Positions 8,763 through 16,963 are shown, counted from the stretch's first letter. The stretch is DNA of 64,000 nt from an uncultured Eubacteriales bacterium (GCA_905198155.1 CAJKBQ010000017.1:4129-68128), one strand, 5' to 3'. Numbers and translations are program-made. Notes: generated from the sequence alone by a model not told the origin.

Positions 8763-9731
8763 ATGATTCAACATACGCTCCCGGAATCTTTTGCATTCAT
8801 CAATCGATTCCGAAAATACGAAAAGAACCCGATTTTGCGTCCCTGCCCGGGCACACCGGGTGCCGATTGCGTCTTCAATCCCGGTGCGGCGGTATCGCCC
8901 GACGGCAAAACCGTCATGATGCTGTGCCGCTGCATTGATTTCAGTGATCGGGCAGCCGGAAACAACTGGAGTGTCTCGACGCTGACCTGGGCAAGAAGTA
9001 CGGACGGACTGCATTTTCAGCTGGATGAAACACCGTTCCTGAAGCCGGACGAAACCGACCCGTACAAAGGCGGGTTCGAAGACCCGCGGCTGGTGTGGCT
9101 CCCCGACGAAAAATGCTATATGCTGACCTACACCGGCGTGTATGATGCGCACCATACCCCCGGAATGGCGGCGTTGTCCGCCGACCTGGAACACTGGGAT
9201 TTCCTCGGCGAAGTCTTTCCGGCACGGGCGGCGGCGGTCACGGATCGACGCATTCAGGGAAAATACTACGCGTATTACGGGAATTCCGGCGTCGAACTCG
9301 CGTGGTCCGACGACCTCCGGGTATGGCACACGGACAGCACGCCCGTGCTCCGACCGCGCGCGGGGTACTTTGACGCAATCCTCTGCGAACCGGCATGCGC
9401 GCCGCTGATCTCGGCAGACGGCATTCTGCTCATTTACAACGGCGCCGCCGGGCTTGATTACAAGGCGAAGCTGTCGCGCGGCGTCTATCGTTTCCGCGAA
9501 CGGGTCGATGATCCCTGTTATTCGATCGGCTGGGCGCTGTTCGACCGGAACGACCCGCGGCGATTGATCGCACGGGCAGAAAAACCGTTCATTTTCCCGG
9601 AACACGCGTATGAACTTTACGGAATCGCCGAATACACAACGTTCGGGGAAGGCATGGTCACATTTGGCGGGAAACATTTCCTGTACTATGGCTGTTCCGA
9701 TACGCGGATCGCCGCCGCAATTGCCGACTGA
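8763..9731 (+). CDS. GH130-type glycoside phosphorylase (beta-mannoside phosphorylase-like)
   Basis: A 322-residue five-bladed beta-propeller enzyme of the PH1107/GH130 type. These cytoplasmic enzymes cleave beta-1,4- or beta-1,2-mannosides with phosphate. Visible signatures are KYEKNPILRP at the start, CVFNPGA, and GGFEDPR at residues 103-109 holding the acidic pair used by the family. There is no signal peptide. ACGGAGG sits 7 bases before the ATG. It stands alone between a terminator and an operator-bearing promoter, close to two AraC genes. The exact linkage specificity cannot be told; distant GH43/GH32-like hydrolases share the fold. Confidence 0.85.
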   Translation: MIQHTLPESFAFINRFRKYEKNPILRPCPGTPGADCVFNPGAAVSPDGKTVMMLCRCIDFSDRAAGNNWSVSTLTWARSTDGLHFQLDETPFLKPDETDPYKGGFEDPRLVWLPDEKCYMLTYTGVYDAHHTPGMAALSADLEHWDFLGEVFPARAAAVTDRRIQGKYYAYYGNSGVELAWSDDLRVWHTDSTPVLRPRAGYFDAILCEPACAPLISADGILLIYNGAAGLDYKAKLSRGVYRFRERVDDPCYSIGWALFDRNDPRRLIARAEKPFIFPEHAYELYGIAEYTTFGEGMVTFGGKHFLYYGCSDTRIAAAIAD

Positions 9732-9759
9732 GTCCTGCACACAATTGTTAAATTCCCAT

Positions 9760-9788
9760 AGTCGAATTTCTCCATATTCCAGTCGAAT
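9760..9788 (+). promoter_or_regulatory. Direct repeat AGTCGAAT, candidate AraC operator
   Basis: AGTCGAAT occurs at 9760-9767 and 9781-9788, exactly 21 bp apart, ending 8 bp upstream of the -35 box of the beta-helix gene. This is the geometry of paired half-sites bound by AraC/XylS activators. Confidence 0.55.
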
Positions 9789-9795
9789 AAATCCA

Positions 9796-9824
9796 TTCGC
9801 ATTTCTGATATCTTCTGATATAAT
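9796..9824 (+). promoter_or_regulatory. Promoter of beta-helix gene with overlapping inverted repeat
   Basis: TTCGCA at 9796-9801 and TATAAT at 9819-9824, spacer 17 bp. CTTCTGATAT at 9812-9821 and ATATCAGAAG at 9838-9847 form a 10 bp inverted repeat around the expected transcription start, a possible repressor site in addition to the upstream direct repeat. Confidence 0.6.
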
Positions 9825-9860
9825 AACTTCAATCTCAATATCAGAAGGAAGGATTTTTCT

Positions 9861-10898
9861 ATGATTTACGATGGTTCCCTGCGCGATTTTCCGCGCCGTC
9901 CCGGCGAAACCGACGATGCCCCGCGGTTCCGGCGCGCGATTGACGCGTGCCCAAACGGCGTGCTGGCCGTCCCGCGCGGCGAATATCTCATCGCCTCACC
10001 GCTGTTCATCCGCAACCGCTGTTCACTGGATCTGCACCCCGCCGCCGTGCTGCGCGCTGTTGCGCCGATGGCATTCGTCCTGACGTACGACGGCGGCGAA
10101 TCGTTTCGCAACCTGATCGTGGACGGCGACCCGCTGAACGTTTTTCTGCGCGGCGGCGACATCGACGGCGCCGGACTGGCCAGCTGCCTGGCGGTATACA
10201 ATTACCATCATTTTACACTGTCAAACATGGTGCTGCACAACGGCGCAAAATATGGCTTCTGCACCAGCAGCCGCGGCGGATTCGGCTACGAATTGATGGC
10301 AACGCACGTTTACGCCAAATGCACCATGCCCGGTCTGGCGGGGAATGTTGGCTTTTACACCGATTTGTGCGACAGCCACTACACCGACTGCATCGTGGTC
10401 GATTACACCACCGGATTCGGCGTGTACGGCAGTGCCAACCGCTTCACGCGGTGCCATGTGTGGGGCGGGATCGTGCCGCCGCAAGGCATCACGCAGGAGG
10501 ACTGGATGTGCACCTACCGCGCGCGGCGCTTCAACCCGGAGAGTGACCCGGCGACCTGGCGCGCCGAATCGCTGCCGGAGATGCTGATCGATTCCATCTG
10601 CTTCGACGTCCGCGGCGGCGGCAACACGTTCGACGGCTGCTTTGCTGACACCGGCGAAACCGGCTTCCGGATCGACGGCGTCACATTCCTGACCGGATGC
10701 CATGTGTTCAACAATTACCGCTTCGGGATGGATCATATGTTGGCAATCGATCATCAAAGCGGACGGCTGACTGTGTCGCACTGCCACTTTGACGCGTGGT
10801 GCACACCACACCCGACGCTCTACCGCGCCGCCGACGAGGCAGCACTGACCGTCCGGGACAGCGTTGCTGCCAAATTCCCGGACGCTTTCCCAGTATAA
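9861..10898 (+). CDS. Right-handed beta-helix protein, pectate-lyase-3/GH28-like
   Basis: A 345-residue protein with the look of a parallel beta-helix polysaccharide-active enzyme. The N-terminus (FRRAIDACPNGVLAVPRGEY) matches the opening of pectate-lyase-3 folds, and the centre has short irregular turns such as FTLSNMVLHNGAKYGF, CIVVDYTTGFGVYGS and FDGCFADTGETGF. There is no signal peptide, so it is probably intracellular or secreted by another route. GGAAGGA precedes the ATG. The promoter carries an AraC-type direct repeat. It could be an epimerase, lyase or hydrolase; catalytic residues cannot be assigned. Confidence 0.7.
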   Translation: MIYDGSLRDFPRRPGETDDAPRFRRAIDACPNGVLAVPRGEYLIASPLFIRNRCSLDLHPAAVLRAVAPMAFVLTYDGGESFRNLIVDGDPLNVFLRGGDIDGAGLASCLAVYNYHHFTLSNMVLHNGAKYGFCTSSRGGFGYELMATHVYAKCTMPGLAGNVGFYTDLCDSHYTDCIVVDYTTGFGVYGSANRFTRCHVWGGIVPPQGITQEDWMCTYRARRFNPESDPATWRAESLPEMLIDSICFDVRGGGNTFDGCFADTGETGFRIDGVTFLTGCHVFNNYRFGMDHMLAIDHQSGRLTVSHCHFDAWCTPHPTLYRAADEAALTVRDSVAAKFPDAFPV

Positions 10899-10912
10899 CT
10901 GCGCATCTCCCA

Positions 10913-10943
10913 ATGCCGTACCCGCTTGGTGCGGCATTTTTTT
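10913..10943 (+). terminator. Terminator of beta-helix gene
   Basis: A 10 bp stem (ATGCCGTACC with GGTGCGGCAT, one G-T pair), loop of 5, followed by seven Ts. Confidence 0.85.
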
Positions 10944-10948
10944 CGCGC

Positions 10949-10987
10949 AAAAAAACGGGCGCGCCGCAATCGCTTGCAGCACGCCCG
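10949..10987 (-). terminator. Terminator of rplJ-rplL operon
   Basis: On the minus strand a 14 bp GC-rich stem with a 4 nt loop is followed by seven Ts. It lies about 20 bp after the rplL stop. Confidence 0.85.
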
Positions 10988-11008
10988 AAAAGGGGGTGAC
11001 GAATTGAA

Positions 11009-11383
11009 TTACTTCAGCTCAACCTCGGCGCCGGCATCGGTCAGCTTGGTCTTCATCGCTTCGGCATCGTCTTTGCCAACCGCTTCTTTCACGGTCTTCG
11101 GCGCGTTGTCAACCAGCTCTTTGGCTTCTTTCAGGCCCAGGCCGGTGATTTCGCGGACAGCTTTGATGACGGCGATCTTGTTCGGGCCGACAGCTTTCAG
11201 CACCACGTCGAAATCGGTCTTTTCCACCGCAGCCGTAGCTTCCGCAGCCGGAGCAGCCGCCACAGCCACCGGAGCAGCCGCGGACACGCCGAATTCTTCT
11301 TCGATCGCTTTGACCAGTTCGCTCAGCTCGAGCACGGTCAGCGCTTTGACTTCTTCAATGATGTTCGTAATTTTCTCAGACAT
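11009..11383 (-). CDS. rplL: 50S ribosomal protein L7/L12
   Basis: The 124-residue stalk protein that recruits translation factors to the large subunit. The N-terminal dimerisation segment (IIEEVKALTVLELSELVKAIEEEFGV), an Ala/Pro-rich hinge at about residues 33-52, and the C-terminal domain with KIAVIKAVREITGLGLKEAK and LVDNAP are all present. Length and sequence are fully typical. It follows rplJ by 41 bp and ends at a strong terminator. No oddities were seen. Confidence 0.99.
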   Translation of the reverse strand: MSEKITNIIEEVKALTVLELSELVKAIEEEFGVSAAAPVAVAAAPAAEATAAVEKTDFDVVLKAVGPNKIAVIKAVREITGLGLKEAKELVDNAPKTVKEAVGKDDAEAMKTKLTDAGAEVELK

Positions 11384-11424
11384 CGTGGATTCCCTCCATT
11401 AATAAGTTATTTTTGGATTTTGAA

Positions 11425-11967
11425 TTATTCTGCCGCTTCTGCGGGGGCAGCTTCCTCGGCCGGTGCAGCGCCTTCGCTCTGCTTTTCGACGATCGCGTTC
11501 AGCGCAACCGCCAGGCCGGTGATGGTGGCGTTCATCGCGCCGAGCACCATCGCAATGAGCACTTCGCGGCTCGGCAGCTTCGCAAGGTCGTTGACCTCGT
11601 CAACGGAAAGCACTTTCCCGTCTGCGAAACCGGACTTCACCTCAAAGGTTTTGCTGTCCTTCGCATATTTGCAAAGGATGCGGGCGGCCGCAGAGTAATC
11701 CTCTTTGCTGGTCGCCAAAGCGGTCGTGCCTTCGAGTACGGAATCGAGCGCACCCAGACCCGCGTCGTCGATCGCGCGTTTGAGCAGCGTGTTTTTAATC
11801 ACGCCATACTGAACGCCCGCCTCGCGCAGTTCCCGGCGCAGCTTGGTGTCGTCCTCCACGGTGATCCCGCTGTAATTCACGAGCACACCGGCCACGGCGC
11901 CTTTCAGCTGTTCCGCGATCCCTGCGACCACTTGCTTCTTCTGTTCCAGAATTTTCTGACTTGGCAA
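11425..11967 (-). CDS. rplJ: 50S ribosomal protein L10
   Basis: A 180-residue base of the ribosomal stalk; its C-terminal helix binds L7/L12 dimers. The opening KKQVVAGIAEQLKGAVAGVLVNYSGITV and the GVIKNTLLKRAIDDAGL segment are family hallmarks, and the tail is the usual Ala/Glu-rich extension. The first gene after an attenuated promoter, transcribed with rplL. A ribosome site (GGAGG) lies 8-9 bases before the ATG. Expression is probably held in balance with rRNA by L10 binding to the leader. Confidence 0.99.
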   Translation of the reverse strand: MPSQKILEQKKQVVAGIAEQLKGAVAGVLVNYSGITVEDDTKLRRELREAGVQYGVIKNTLLKRAIDDAGLGALDSVLEGTTALATSKEDYSAAARILCKYAKDSKTFEVKSGFADGKVLSVDEVNDLAKLPSREVLIAMVLGAMNATITGLAVALNAIVEKQSEGAAPAEEAAPAEAAE

Positions 11968-12142
11968 TTCAATTCACCTCCGACAAACATTTCGGATGCA
12001 AAAAAGCCCTCCCCGATACCGGGAAGGGCGAAAACGTCAACACGCACACCGCGCAGCGGCGGGGCAATCGGTTCGCGCTTCCTCGGCAGGCCGACGACAC
12101 GCGTCGTTACGCTTTTTGCACCTGCTGTCTATGGAAAACAGC
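11968..12142 (-). ncRNA. Ribosomal protein L10 leader (autoregulatory 5' UTR)
   Basis: About 175 nt between the dedicated rplJ promoter and rplJ. Placement upstream of rplJL and the intrinsic terminator near its 3' end fit the L10 leader known in Firmicutes, where L10(L12) binding favours termination. The L10-binding kink-turn was not traced base by base. Confidence 0.75.
12000..12029 (-). terminator. Attenuator terminator in L10 leader
   Basis: On the minus strand GCCCTTCCC-GGTATC-GGGGAGGGC forms a 9 bp stem followed by six Ts, 33 bases before the rplJ start. Confidence 0.8.
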
Positions 12143-12148
12143 CTTATT

Positions 12149-12177
12149 ATTATAACACGCATCGCGTGCGTTGTCAA
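12149..12177 (-). promoter_or_regulatory. Promoter of rplJ-rplL
   Basis: TTGACA at 12172-12177 and TATAAT at 12149-12154, spacer 17 bp: a perfect consensus promoter between rplA and the L10 leader. Confidence 0.92.
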
Positions 12178-12236
12178 GCGGATTCGCGCAAATTCCGAAA
12201 AATCCGCGCAAAAACCGCACGCACCGCGCCGCAAAC

Positions 12237-12929
12237 TCAGCCGACTTTGTTCGGATTGATGCGGACGCCCGGGCCCATCGTGGCGGCAACCACGCAGGAG
12301 CGGATATACTGGCCTTTGGCCGCAGCGGGTTTCGCCTTATTGATGGCGCCCAGCAGCGTGTCAAAGTTTTCCTGCAATTTCTCCGCGCCGAACGAAGCTT
12401 TGCCGATCGGGCAGTGGATGATGTTGTTTTTGTCGAGACGATACTCGATCTTACCGGCCTTGGCCTCGTGAATCGCCTTGGCGATGTCCGGGGTCACGGT
12501 GCCGGCCTTGGGGTTCGGCATCAGGCCGCGCGGGCCGAGCACTTTACCGAGCCGTCCCACCTGACCCATCATGTCCGGGGTGGTGATGACGACGTCGAAA
12601 TCCATCCAGCCTTCGCCCTGAATCTTCGCGATCAGGTCGGCGCCGCCGACGAATTCCGCACCGGCTTCGCGGGCCGCATCCTGCTTGTCCTCTTTGCACA
12701 GCGCCAGCACGCGGACATTTTTGCCCGTGCCGTTCGGCAGCACGATCGCGCCGCGCACCTGCTGATCGGCGTGACGGCTGTCAACGCCCAGCTTCACGTG
12801 GACTTCGACGGTCTCGTCGAACTTCGCGGTCGCGGTTTTCACCGCCAGTTCCAGCGCTTCGTTTGCATCATACAATTTCGTACGGTCGATTTGCTTTGCG
12901 CTATCGACATATTTTTTACCGTGTTTCAT
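12237..12929 (-). CDS. rplA: 50S ribosomal protein L1
   Basis: The 230-residue protein of the L1 stalk that guides exit of deacylated tRNA. The family signatures VEVHVKLGVDSRHADQQVRG and GLMPNPKAGTVTPDI are intact, as is the C-terminal GPGVRINPNK ending. It lies 54 bp after rplK in the usual rpmG-secE-nusG-rplK-rplA order. L1 often represses its own operon, but no leader motif was searched for here. Nothing is unusual. Confidence 0.99.
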   Translation of the reverse strand: MKHGKKYVDSAKQIDRTKLYDANEALELAVKTATAKFDETVEVHVKLGVDSRHADQQVRGAIVLPNGTGKNVRVLALCKEDKQDAAREAGAEFVGGADLIAKIQGEGWMDFDVVITTPDMMGQVGRLGKVLGPRGLMPNPKAGTVTPDIAKAIHEAKAGKIEYRLDKNNIIHCPIGKASFGAEKLQENFDTLLGAINKAKPAAAKGQYIRSCVVAATMGPGVRINPNKVG

Positions 12930-12983
12930 TACTTATCCTCCCTGTTGAGTGGTAAATCGGAAAATTCCTCCCACACCGGGGTC

Positions 12984-13409
12984 TCACTCTGCGACCGTAA
13001 TGCCCATGCTGCGAGCGGTACCCGCAACCATGCTCATCGCGGCTTCGACCGACGCGGCGTTCAGATCGGGCATTTTCTGCTCCGCGATCTTGCGGACCTG
13101 ATCCTGAGTCAGCTGAGCGACCTTGACTTTGTTCGGCTTGCCGGACGCAGTCTCGATCCCGCAGGCTTTCTTGATCAGAACAGCTGCCGGCGGCGTTTTG
13201 GTGATAAACGTAAACGAACGATCCGCGTAAACGGTAATCACGACCGGGATAATCATCCCGACATCGCCCTTCGTGCGTTCGTTGAACTCCTTGGTGAACG
13301 CCATGATGTTCACGCCATGCTGACCGAGCGCCGGTCCAACAGGCGGTGCCGGCGTCGCTTTGCCGGCCGGTATCTGGAGCTTAATAAAGCCCGTAACCTT
13401 CTGAGCCAT
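12984..13409 (-). CDS. rplK: 50S ribosomal protein L11
   Basis: A 141-residue protein of the GTPase-associated centre. The N-terminal GFIKLQIPAGKATPAPPVGPALGQ proline-rich motif and the C-terminal rRNA-binding part, ending in ARSMGITV, are standard. A ribosome site with GGAGG is present before the ATG. It lies between nusG and rplA in the classical order, and its 95 bp gap to nusG holds no obvious promoter. Nothing is unusual. Confidence 0.99.
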   Translation of the reverse strand: MAQKVTGFIKLQIPAGKATPAPPVGPALGQHGVNIMAFTKEFNERTKGDVGMIIPVVITVYADRSFTFITKTPPAAVLIKKACGIETASGKPNKVKVAQLTQDQVRKIAEQKMPDLNAASVEAAMSMVAGTARSMGITVAE

Positions 13410-13504
13410 TTTTCAGCACCTCCAAAATTCGTGGTACATATGGAAAGCATCAAACAAACTTACTTTCCTCCCACTTGCGGGGCACCCGCCCCGGAACCTG
13501 CTTG

Positions 13505-14029
13505 TTAATCGTCCCACGGTTCGACCTGATCCAGCTCGAGGTCTACCGGGGTTTCGCGGCCGAACATCGAAATCATCACGCAGACAGCGTTTTTTTCCAG
13601 GTCGATCGACTCGACCGTGCCTACGGACTCTGCCAGCGGGCCGTCGATGATCTCGACGGTGTCGCCGACGCTGTATTCGACCTCCGTGTTTTTGGTCTCC
13701 ATACCCATATTGCGCACTTCCTGGTCGGTGAGCGGCACCGGCTTGGAAGACGGCCCCACGAACCCGGTGCAGCCGCGGATGTTCCGCACGATGTACCAGG
13801 ACTCGTCCGTCAGGACCATTTTGACAAATACGTAGCTGGGAAACAGTTTGCGCTCCACCTCGTGCTGCTTGCCGTCGCGAATTTCCACAACGGTTTCGGT
13901 CGGCACGCGGACGGCCTCGATCAAATCCTCCAAATGGCGGTTTTCGACCGTGGTTTCGAGGTTGGACGCGACCTTGTTTTCGTAGCCCGAATAGGTGTGG
14001 ACAACGTACCATTTCGCGTCTTCAGACAT
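13505..14029 (-). CDS. nusG: Transcription termination/antitermination factor NusG
   Basis: A 174-residue elongation factor that binds RNA polymerase and couples to the ribosome or to Rho. The NGN domain begins with KWYVVHTYSGYE, shows PSYVFVKM, and the C-terminal KOW domain has VGDTVEIIDGPLAESVGTV. The order secE-nusG-rplK is standard. A 32 bp piece of this gene (13591-13622) reappears, with one mismatch, inside the repeat region at 63680-63711. Confidence 0.99.
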   Translation of the reverse strand: MSEDAKWYVVHTYSGYENKVASNLETTVENRHLEDLIEAVRVPTETVVEIRDGKQHEVERKLFPSYVFVKMVLTDESWYIVRNIRGCTGFVGPSSKPVPLTDQEVRNMGMETKNTEVEYSVGDTVEIIDGPLAESVGTVESIDLEKNAVCVMISMFGRETPVDLELDQVEPWDD

Positions 14030-14058
14030 CGCAAATCCTCCAAGCTCTGAGTTGAAAT

Positions 14059-14310
14059 TCAGCTGATCGGCGCTACTTCCATAATCAGACCCAGCAATTT
14101 GTTCAGTCCAAAGTCCAGAGCAAACACAAACACGCCTATCACCGCGATCACGACCAGCGTTACCGCCATATTGCGGAAAACGGTGGGCACGGTCGGCCAG
14201 GTGATTTTTTTGATTTCGCTCTTGATCTCACGGAAAAACTTGCTGATGCGGCGACCAGCATTTGCGAAAAATGCCAAAAACTTGTTCGGCTTTTTTGCGG
14301 TATCAGCCAT
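14059..14310 (-). CDS. secE: Protein translocase subunit SecE
   Basis: An 83-residue essential membrane partner of SecY in the Sec channel. The charged segment RRISKFFREIKSEIKKITWP ends in the conserved KKITWP motif, followed by one membrane span (VTLVVIAVIGVFVFALDFGL). The N-terminal extension is short, as in Gram-positive SecE. It sits 23 bp after rpmG and 29 bp before nusG. GAGGACTG precedes the ATG. Confidence 0.97.
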   Translation of the reverse strand: MADTAKKPNKFLAFFANAGRRISKFFREIKSEIKKITWPTVPTVFRNMAVTLVVIAVIGVFVFALDFGLNKLLGLIMEVAPIS

Positions 14311-14333
14311 AATTGCAGTCCTCCCGTTTGAAA

Positions 14334-14483
14334 TTACTTGGTCTCCTTGTGCAGCGTATGCTTTTTGCAGAACCGGCAGTACTTGTTCATTTCCAGTCTG
14401 TCCGGATCATTCTTTTTGTTCTTCATGCTGTCGTAATTGCGCTGTTTGCATTCGGAACAAGCCATGGTAATTTTTACTCTCAT
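14334..14483 (-). CDS. rpmG: 50S ribosomal protein L33
   Basis: A 49-residue ribosomal protein of the zinc-binding (C+) type with CSEC near the start and CRFC later; the sequence runs MRVKITMACSECKQ to HTLHKETK. It is the first gene of the secE-nusG-rplKA transcription unit, as in many Firmicutes. GGAGG lies upstream of the ATG at 14483. The zinc-dependent form is usually replaced by a C-minus paralogue under zinc starvation; no paralogue is in this window. Confidence 0.97.
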   Translation of the reverse strand: MRVKITMACSECKQRNYDSMKNKKNDPDRLEMNKYCRFCKKHTLHKETK

Positions 14484-14586
14484 TGTTGACGGCACCTCCC
14501 GGTAAATCGGAAATTTTTAGCCTTCCTCATGTCTGGGCCGGGAATCCAGGCGCAGGAAACACAGCCTTAACATCAGAGGTAGAATT

Positions 14587-14615
14587 ATTGTATCACACTT
14601 CCGGGCGCAGGTCAA
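14587..14615 (-). promoter_or_regulatory. Promoter of rpmG-secE-nusG-rplK-rplA
   Basis: TTGACC at 14610-14615 and TACAAT at 14587-14592, spacer 17 bp, giving a leader of about 100 nt before rpmG. Confidence 0.85.
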
Positions 14616-14655
14616 GCTTTTTTTGAAAAAAACCGCGCTGCGCCGCAAAAAAACA

Positions 14656-15453
14656 TCACCGCAGCGACCCGGAGCTGGTTTCGGCGCTGAGCTGTGTCCG
14701 TTTTTTGACTTTTTCGGGTTTCACTTTCCTGCCTTTGTACTTGCGGGCGCGCAGCCATGCGCCGCGCAGCTCGTCCGACGCGAGCGCTTCGGCGCGCGTC
14801 ACCTGCGCCGGATCCGTGACGGAATTCAAAATTCCGAGCGTAATCAGCGACTTGGTGTCCAGGTCGCCGTTGGCGTAGTTGCGGTTCAGGATGTCCATCA
14901 GCCGCTCCTGGCGCTTGGTTTCCGCCGGGTCGGCGAGCAGCTCCTGCACCATCGGGACCAAAAATTGCCGGCACAGCGCGTGCGGGATAATCGCCCCGTA
15001 CTGCGTGCGGTGCGCCTGAATCGCGTAGTTCAGCTCCGGAAACACCGGCACGAACCGCTTCATCAGGAACGCGGGATCGACGTATTTTTCGTCGGTTTTC
15101 TCTTTTTTTGCCTTTTTGGCGGCCACCGCGCGTTTTTCGACCACAACTTCCACCGATTGGCAAAAATCGTTGGCGATGGACTCGGCGTCTTTGAGCGTAT
15201 CGGTCGCCGGGTCAAACAGCCACGCCGACACGCTGCTCCATTCGCCGGGCTGCTTGTCGTCGTCCAGCGCGGTCTGCCGCAGCTCGAACCGCTTGGCCTT
15301 TTTGTCGTACACCACGGCGTACGCAGCGCGCTCGCCGAAGAACAGCGCCGGCCGCGCGGAATCCGCCTTGCCCTGCTGCGTCAGCGTGAAGCCCTGGCCG
15401 CTGAGGACAGCATTCAGGCGGTCGGTAATCAGTTCCAGTGCCTGTTGTTCCAA
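14656..15453 (-). CDS. Conserved hypothetical protein, 265 aa
   Basis: I do not recognise this family. The protein is soluble and starts at a TTG with AAAGGAG nine bases upstream. Residues 1-90 look like a small alpha/beta domain (ALELITDRLNAVLSGQGF, RAAYAVVYDKKAKRFEL). A Lys/Ala-rich linker (VVEKRAVAAKKAKKEKTDEK) follows, then a mostly helical C-terminal half, and a basic tail (RARKYKGRKVKPEKVKKR). The basic linker and tail suggest nucleic-acid contact, which is only inference. It is a single-gene unit with its own promoter, between ribosomal genes and a YbaK-like gene. Confidence 0.75.
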   Translation of the reverse strand: MEQQALELITDRLNAVLSGQGFTLTQQGKADSARPALFFGERAAYAVVYDKKAKRFELRQTALDDDKQPGEWSSVSAWLFDPATDTLKDAESIANDFCQSVEVVVEKRAVAAKKAKKEKTDEKYVDPAFLMKRFVPVFPELNYAIQAHRTQYGAIIPHALCRQFLVPMVQELLADPAETKRQERLMDILNRNYANGDLDTKSLITLGILNSVTDPAQVTRAEALASDELRGAWLRARKYKGRKVKPEKVKKRTQLSAETSSGSLR

Positions 15454-15497
15454 ATGTATTCACTCCTTTGAAATTCTGCGAAACCCATAATATTATA

Positions 15498-15526
15498 ATG
15501 ATAGCATATTTTCGCCCAAAGCACAA
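15498..15526 (-). promoter_or_regulatory. Promoter of 265-aa hypothetical gene
   Basis: TTGTGC at 15521-15526 and TATCAT at 15498-15503, spacer 17 bp, 45 bp before the TTG start. Confidence 0.65.
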
Positions 15527-15635
15527 CTGTTTTTTCGGAATTGGGCAGGCAATTTACGAAATATTCATTTTTTGCTCATGATTCTCCGGTACAATGGATG
15601 CAAAATTCTGATTTTTCCCGAAAGGCGGCAAAAAA

Positions 15636-16118
15636 ATGGCAATGGAATCGGTTCGCGCATTTTTTGCGCAATTTCAGATGGAATCCCGCATCCGCACGTT
15701 CGACACGTCGAGCGCAACGGTGGAACTGGCAGCGCAGGCGCTGGGGTGCGCACCCGCGCGCATCGCAAAATCGCTGACATTCCGCGGTGCGGACGGCGGC
15801 GTAATCATGATTGTGGCAGCGGGCGACGCCCGGATTGACAACGCGGCGTACAAGCATCGTTTCGGCGTCAAGGCGTCGATGCTGCGGCCGGACGACGTTG
15901 CCGCCGAAGTGGGGCACGCGGTGGGCGGCGTTTGCCCGTTTGCGGTGCGTGGCGGCGTGCGGATTTACCTGGATGAATCGTTAAAGCGGTTCGACAGCGT
16001 TTTCCCGGCGTGCGGGAGCGGCAACAGTGCGATCGAGCTGAGTATCCCGGAATTGGAAAATTATTCCGGTTCGTTGGGGTGGGTCGATGTCTGCAAAGGT
16101 TGGCGGGATGCAACATAA
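15636..16118 (+). CDS. YbaK/EbsC-type aminoacyl-tRNA deacylase
   Basis: A 160-residue enzyme of the YbaK/ProX/EbsC fold, which hydrolyses mischarged tRNAs such as Cys-tRNA-Pro or Ala-tRNA-Pro. The substrate-binding Lys lies in RIAKSLTF, and GHAVGGVCPF is the signature glycine loop. A Gly/Ser-rich GSGNSAIEL segment closes the pocket. GAAAGGCGG lies upstream; the ATG at 15636 or the in-frame one at 15642 may be used. A -10-like TACAAT lies at 15590-15595 without a clear -35. It is monocistronic. Confidence 0.92.
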   Translation: MAMESVRAFFAQFQMESRIRTFDTSSATVELAAQALGCAPARIAKSLTFRGADGGVIMIVAAGDARIDNAAYKHRFGVKASMLRPDDVAAEVGHAVGGVCPFAVRGGVRIYLDESLKRFDSVFPACGSGNSAIELSIPELENYSGSLGWVDVCKGWRDAT

Positions 16119-16914
16119 TCGCGCGAAAACCTGAAATTTTGCGACATTTGGGCGCAAAACGGCTCAGAATCGTGCGGATTGGTAGGCTGCGCGATTTTGC
16201 AGGAAATTGCCGCATTTTGCAGGCTTTTGCGCGGAAATACTGCGTTTTGTGCGGATACGTTGTGCGTGTGCGGGGCGGATGGGAATGCCGGGACGGGCGG
16301 TGCACCGGTCGCGGAAGTTCCTGCAATTTCCGGAATTTCATGTATTTGGTATTTTGATGCGCACGGTCGGAGGTGGGGATGTATGGCAATGGTGTGCACC
16401 AGGGGTGGACAATCCGGGATGGATTTTCTGCCGGATTTTCCCGTACTGTCCGCACGGCGCGCGTTGGGGTAGAATGGAATTCCGGGGATTGACCGGTACT
16501 CGGTTGCGCGCCCCCCTATTTCTCTTGGATTGCATGGATTTGGTATTTCTGTGCTCGATCGGTACCGCGCAGGCAGTCGGGAACAGGACTGTCCAGCAAT
16601 GAGGGCGCCGGATTGGAGCGGTGCAACACGCAAATCGGCGTGATCCGCCCCATTTTGCTGCGTTATTTCCGGATAATCGGCAAAATCGCGCGGAAATGCG
16701 ATATTTTTGCGCGTGCAGCGCGCATGCGGCCCGGTGGGGATGCCGGGTACTGTCCGGCAATGGGTGCGCCGAATTGACGCACCTCAGTCAATGATAATCC
16801 CTGAATTGTAAAATACTCCGTTTCACCAAAGCAGCATCGTTCGAGCGCAAACCGCAACGAATCGGGGCATATCCCCCATCATTCAATTTTCCAGTGGATA
16901 TGTGCAAAGAAACG
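16119..16914. other. Unexplained 0.8 kb stretch with degenerate internal repeats
   Basis: No reading frame here has a ribosome site, family motif or sensible composition. Similar blocks recur: CATGTATTTGGTATTTT at 16339-16355 and GCATGGATTTGGTATTTC at 16532-16549, and GACTGTCC-GCAATG-GCGCCG-like strings at about 16587-16604 and 16748-16774. A G/C-alternating, T-rich texture (ATTTTGC, GCGCGGAAAT) runs through it. It may be a decayed repeat cluster. The function is unknown. Confidence 0.5.
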
Positions 16915-16950
16915 CCGCCATATGCCGCTCATTCGCGCCGCATATGGCGG
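16915..16950 (-). terminator. Probable terminator after tatD
   Basis: CCGCCATATGCCGC and GCCGCATATGGCGG form a long hairpin about 14 bp after the tatD stop. The minus-strand T run after it is short (CGTTTCTTTG). Confidence 0.55.
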
Positions 16951-16963
16951 TTTTGGCGCAAAA

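Noticed and set aside
14656..15453. Assignment of the 265-residue protein to a known DNA-binding family
   Set aside because: Basic tail alone is not enough; no motif could be recognised.
16061..16633. A 190-codon minus-strand frame in the unexplained stretch
   Set aside because: No ribosome site, Arg/Pro/Ser-rich low-information sequence, and overlaps the end of the YbaK-like gene.
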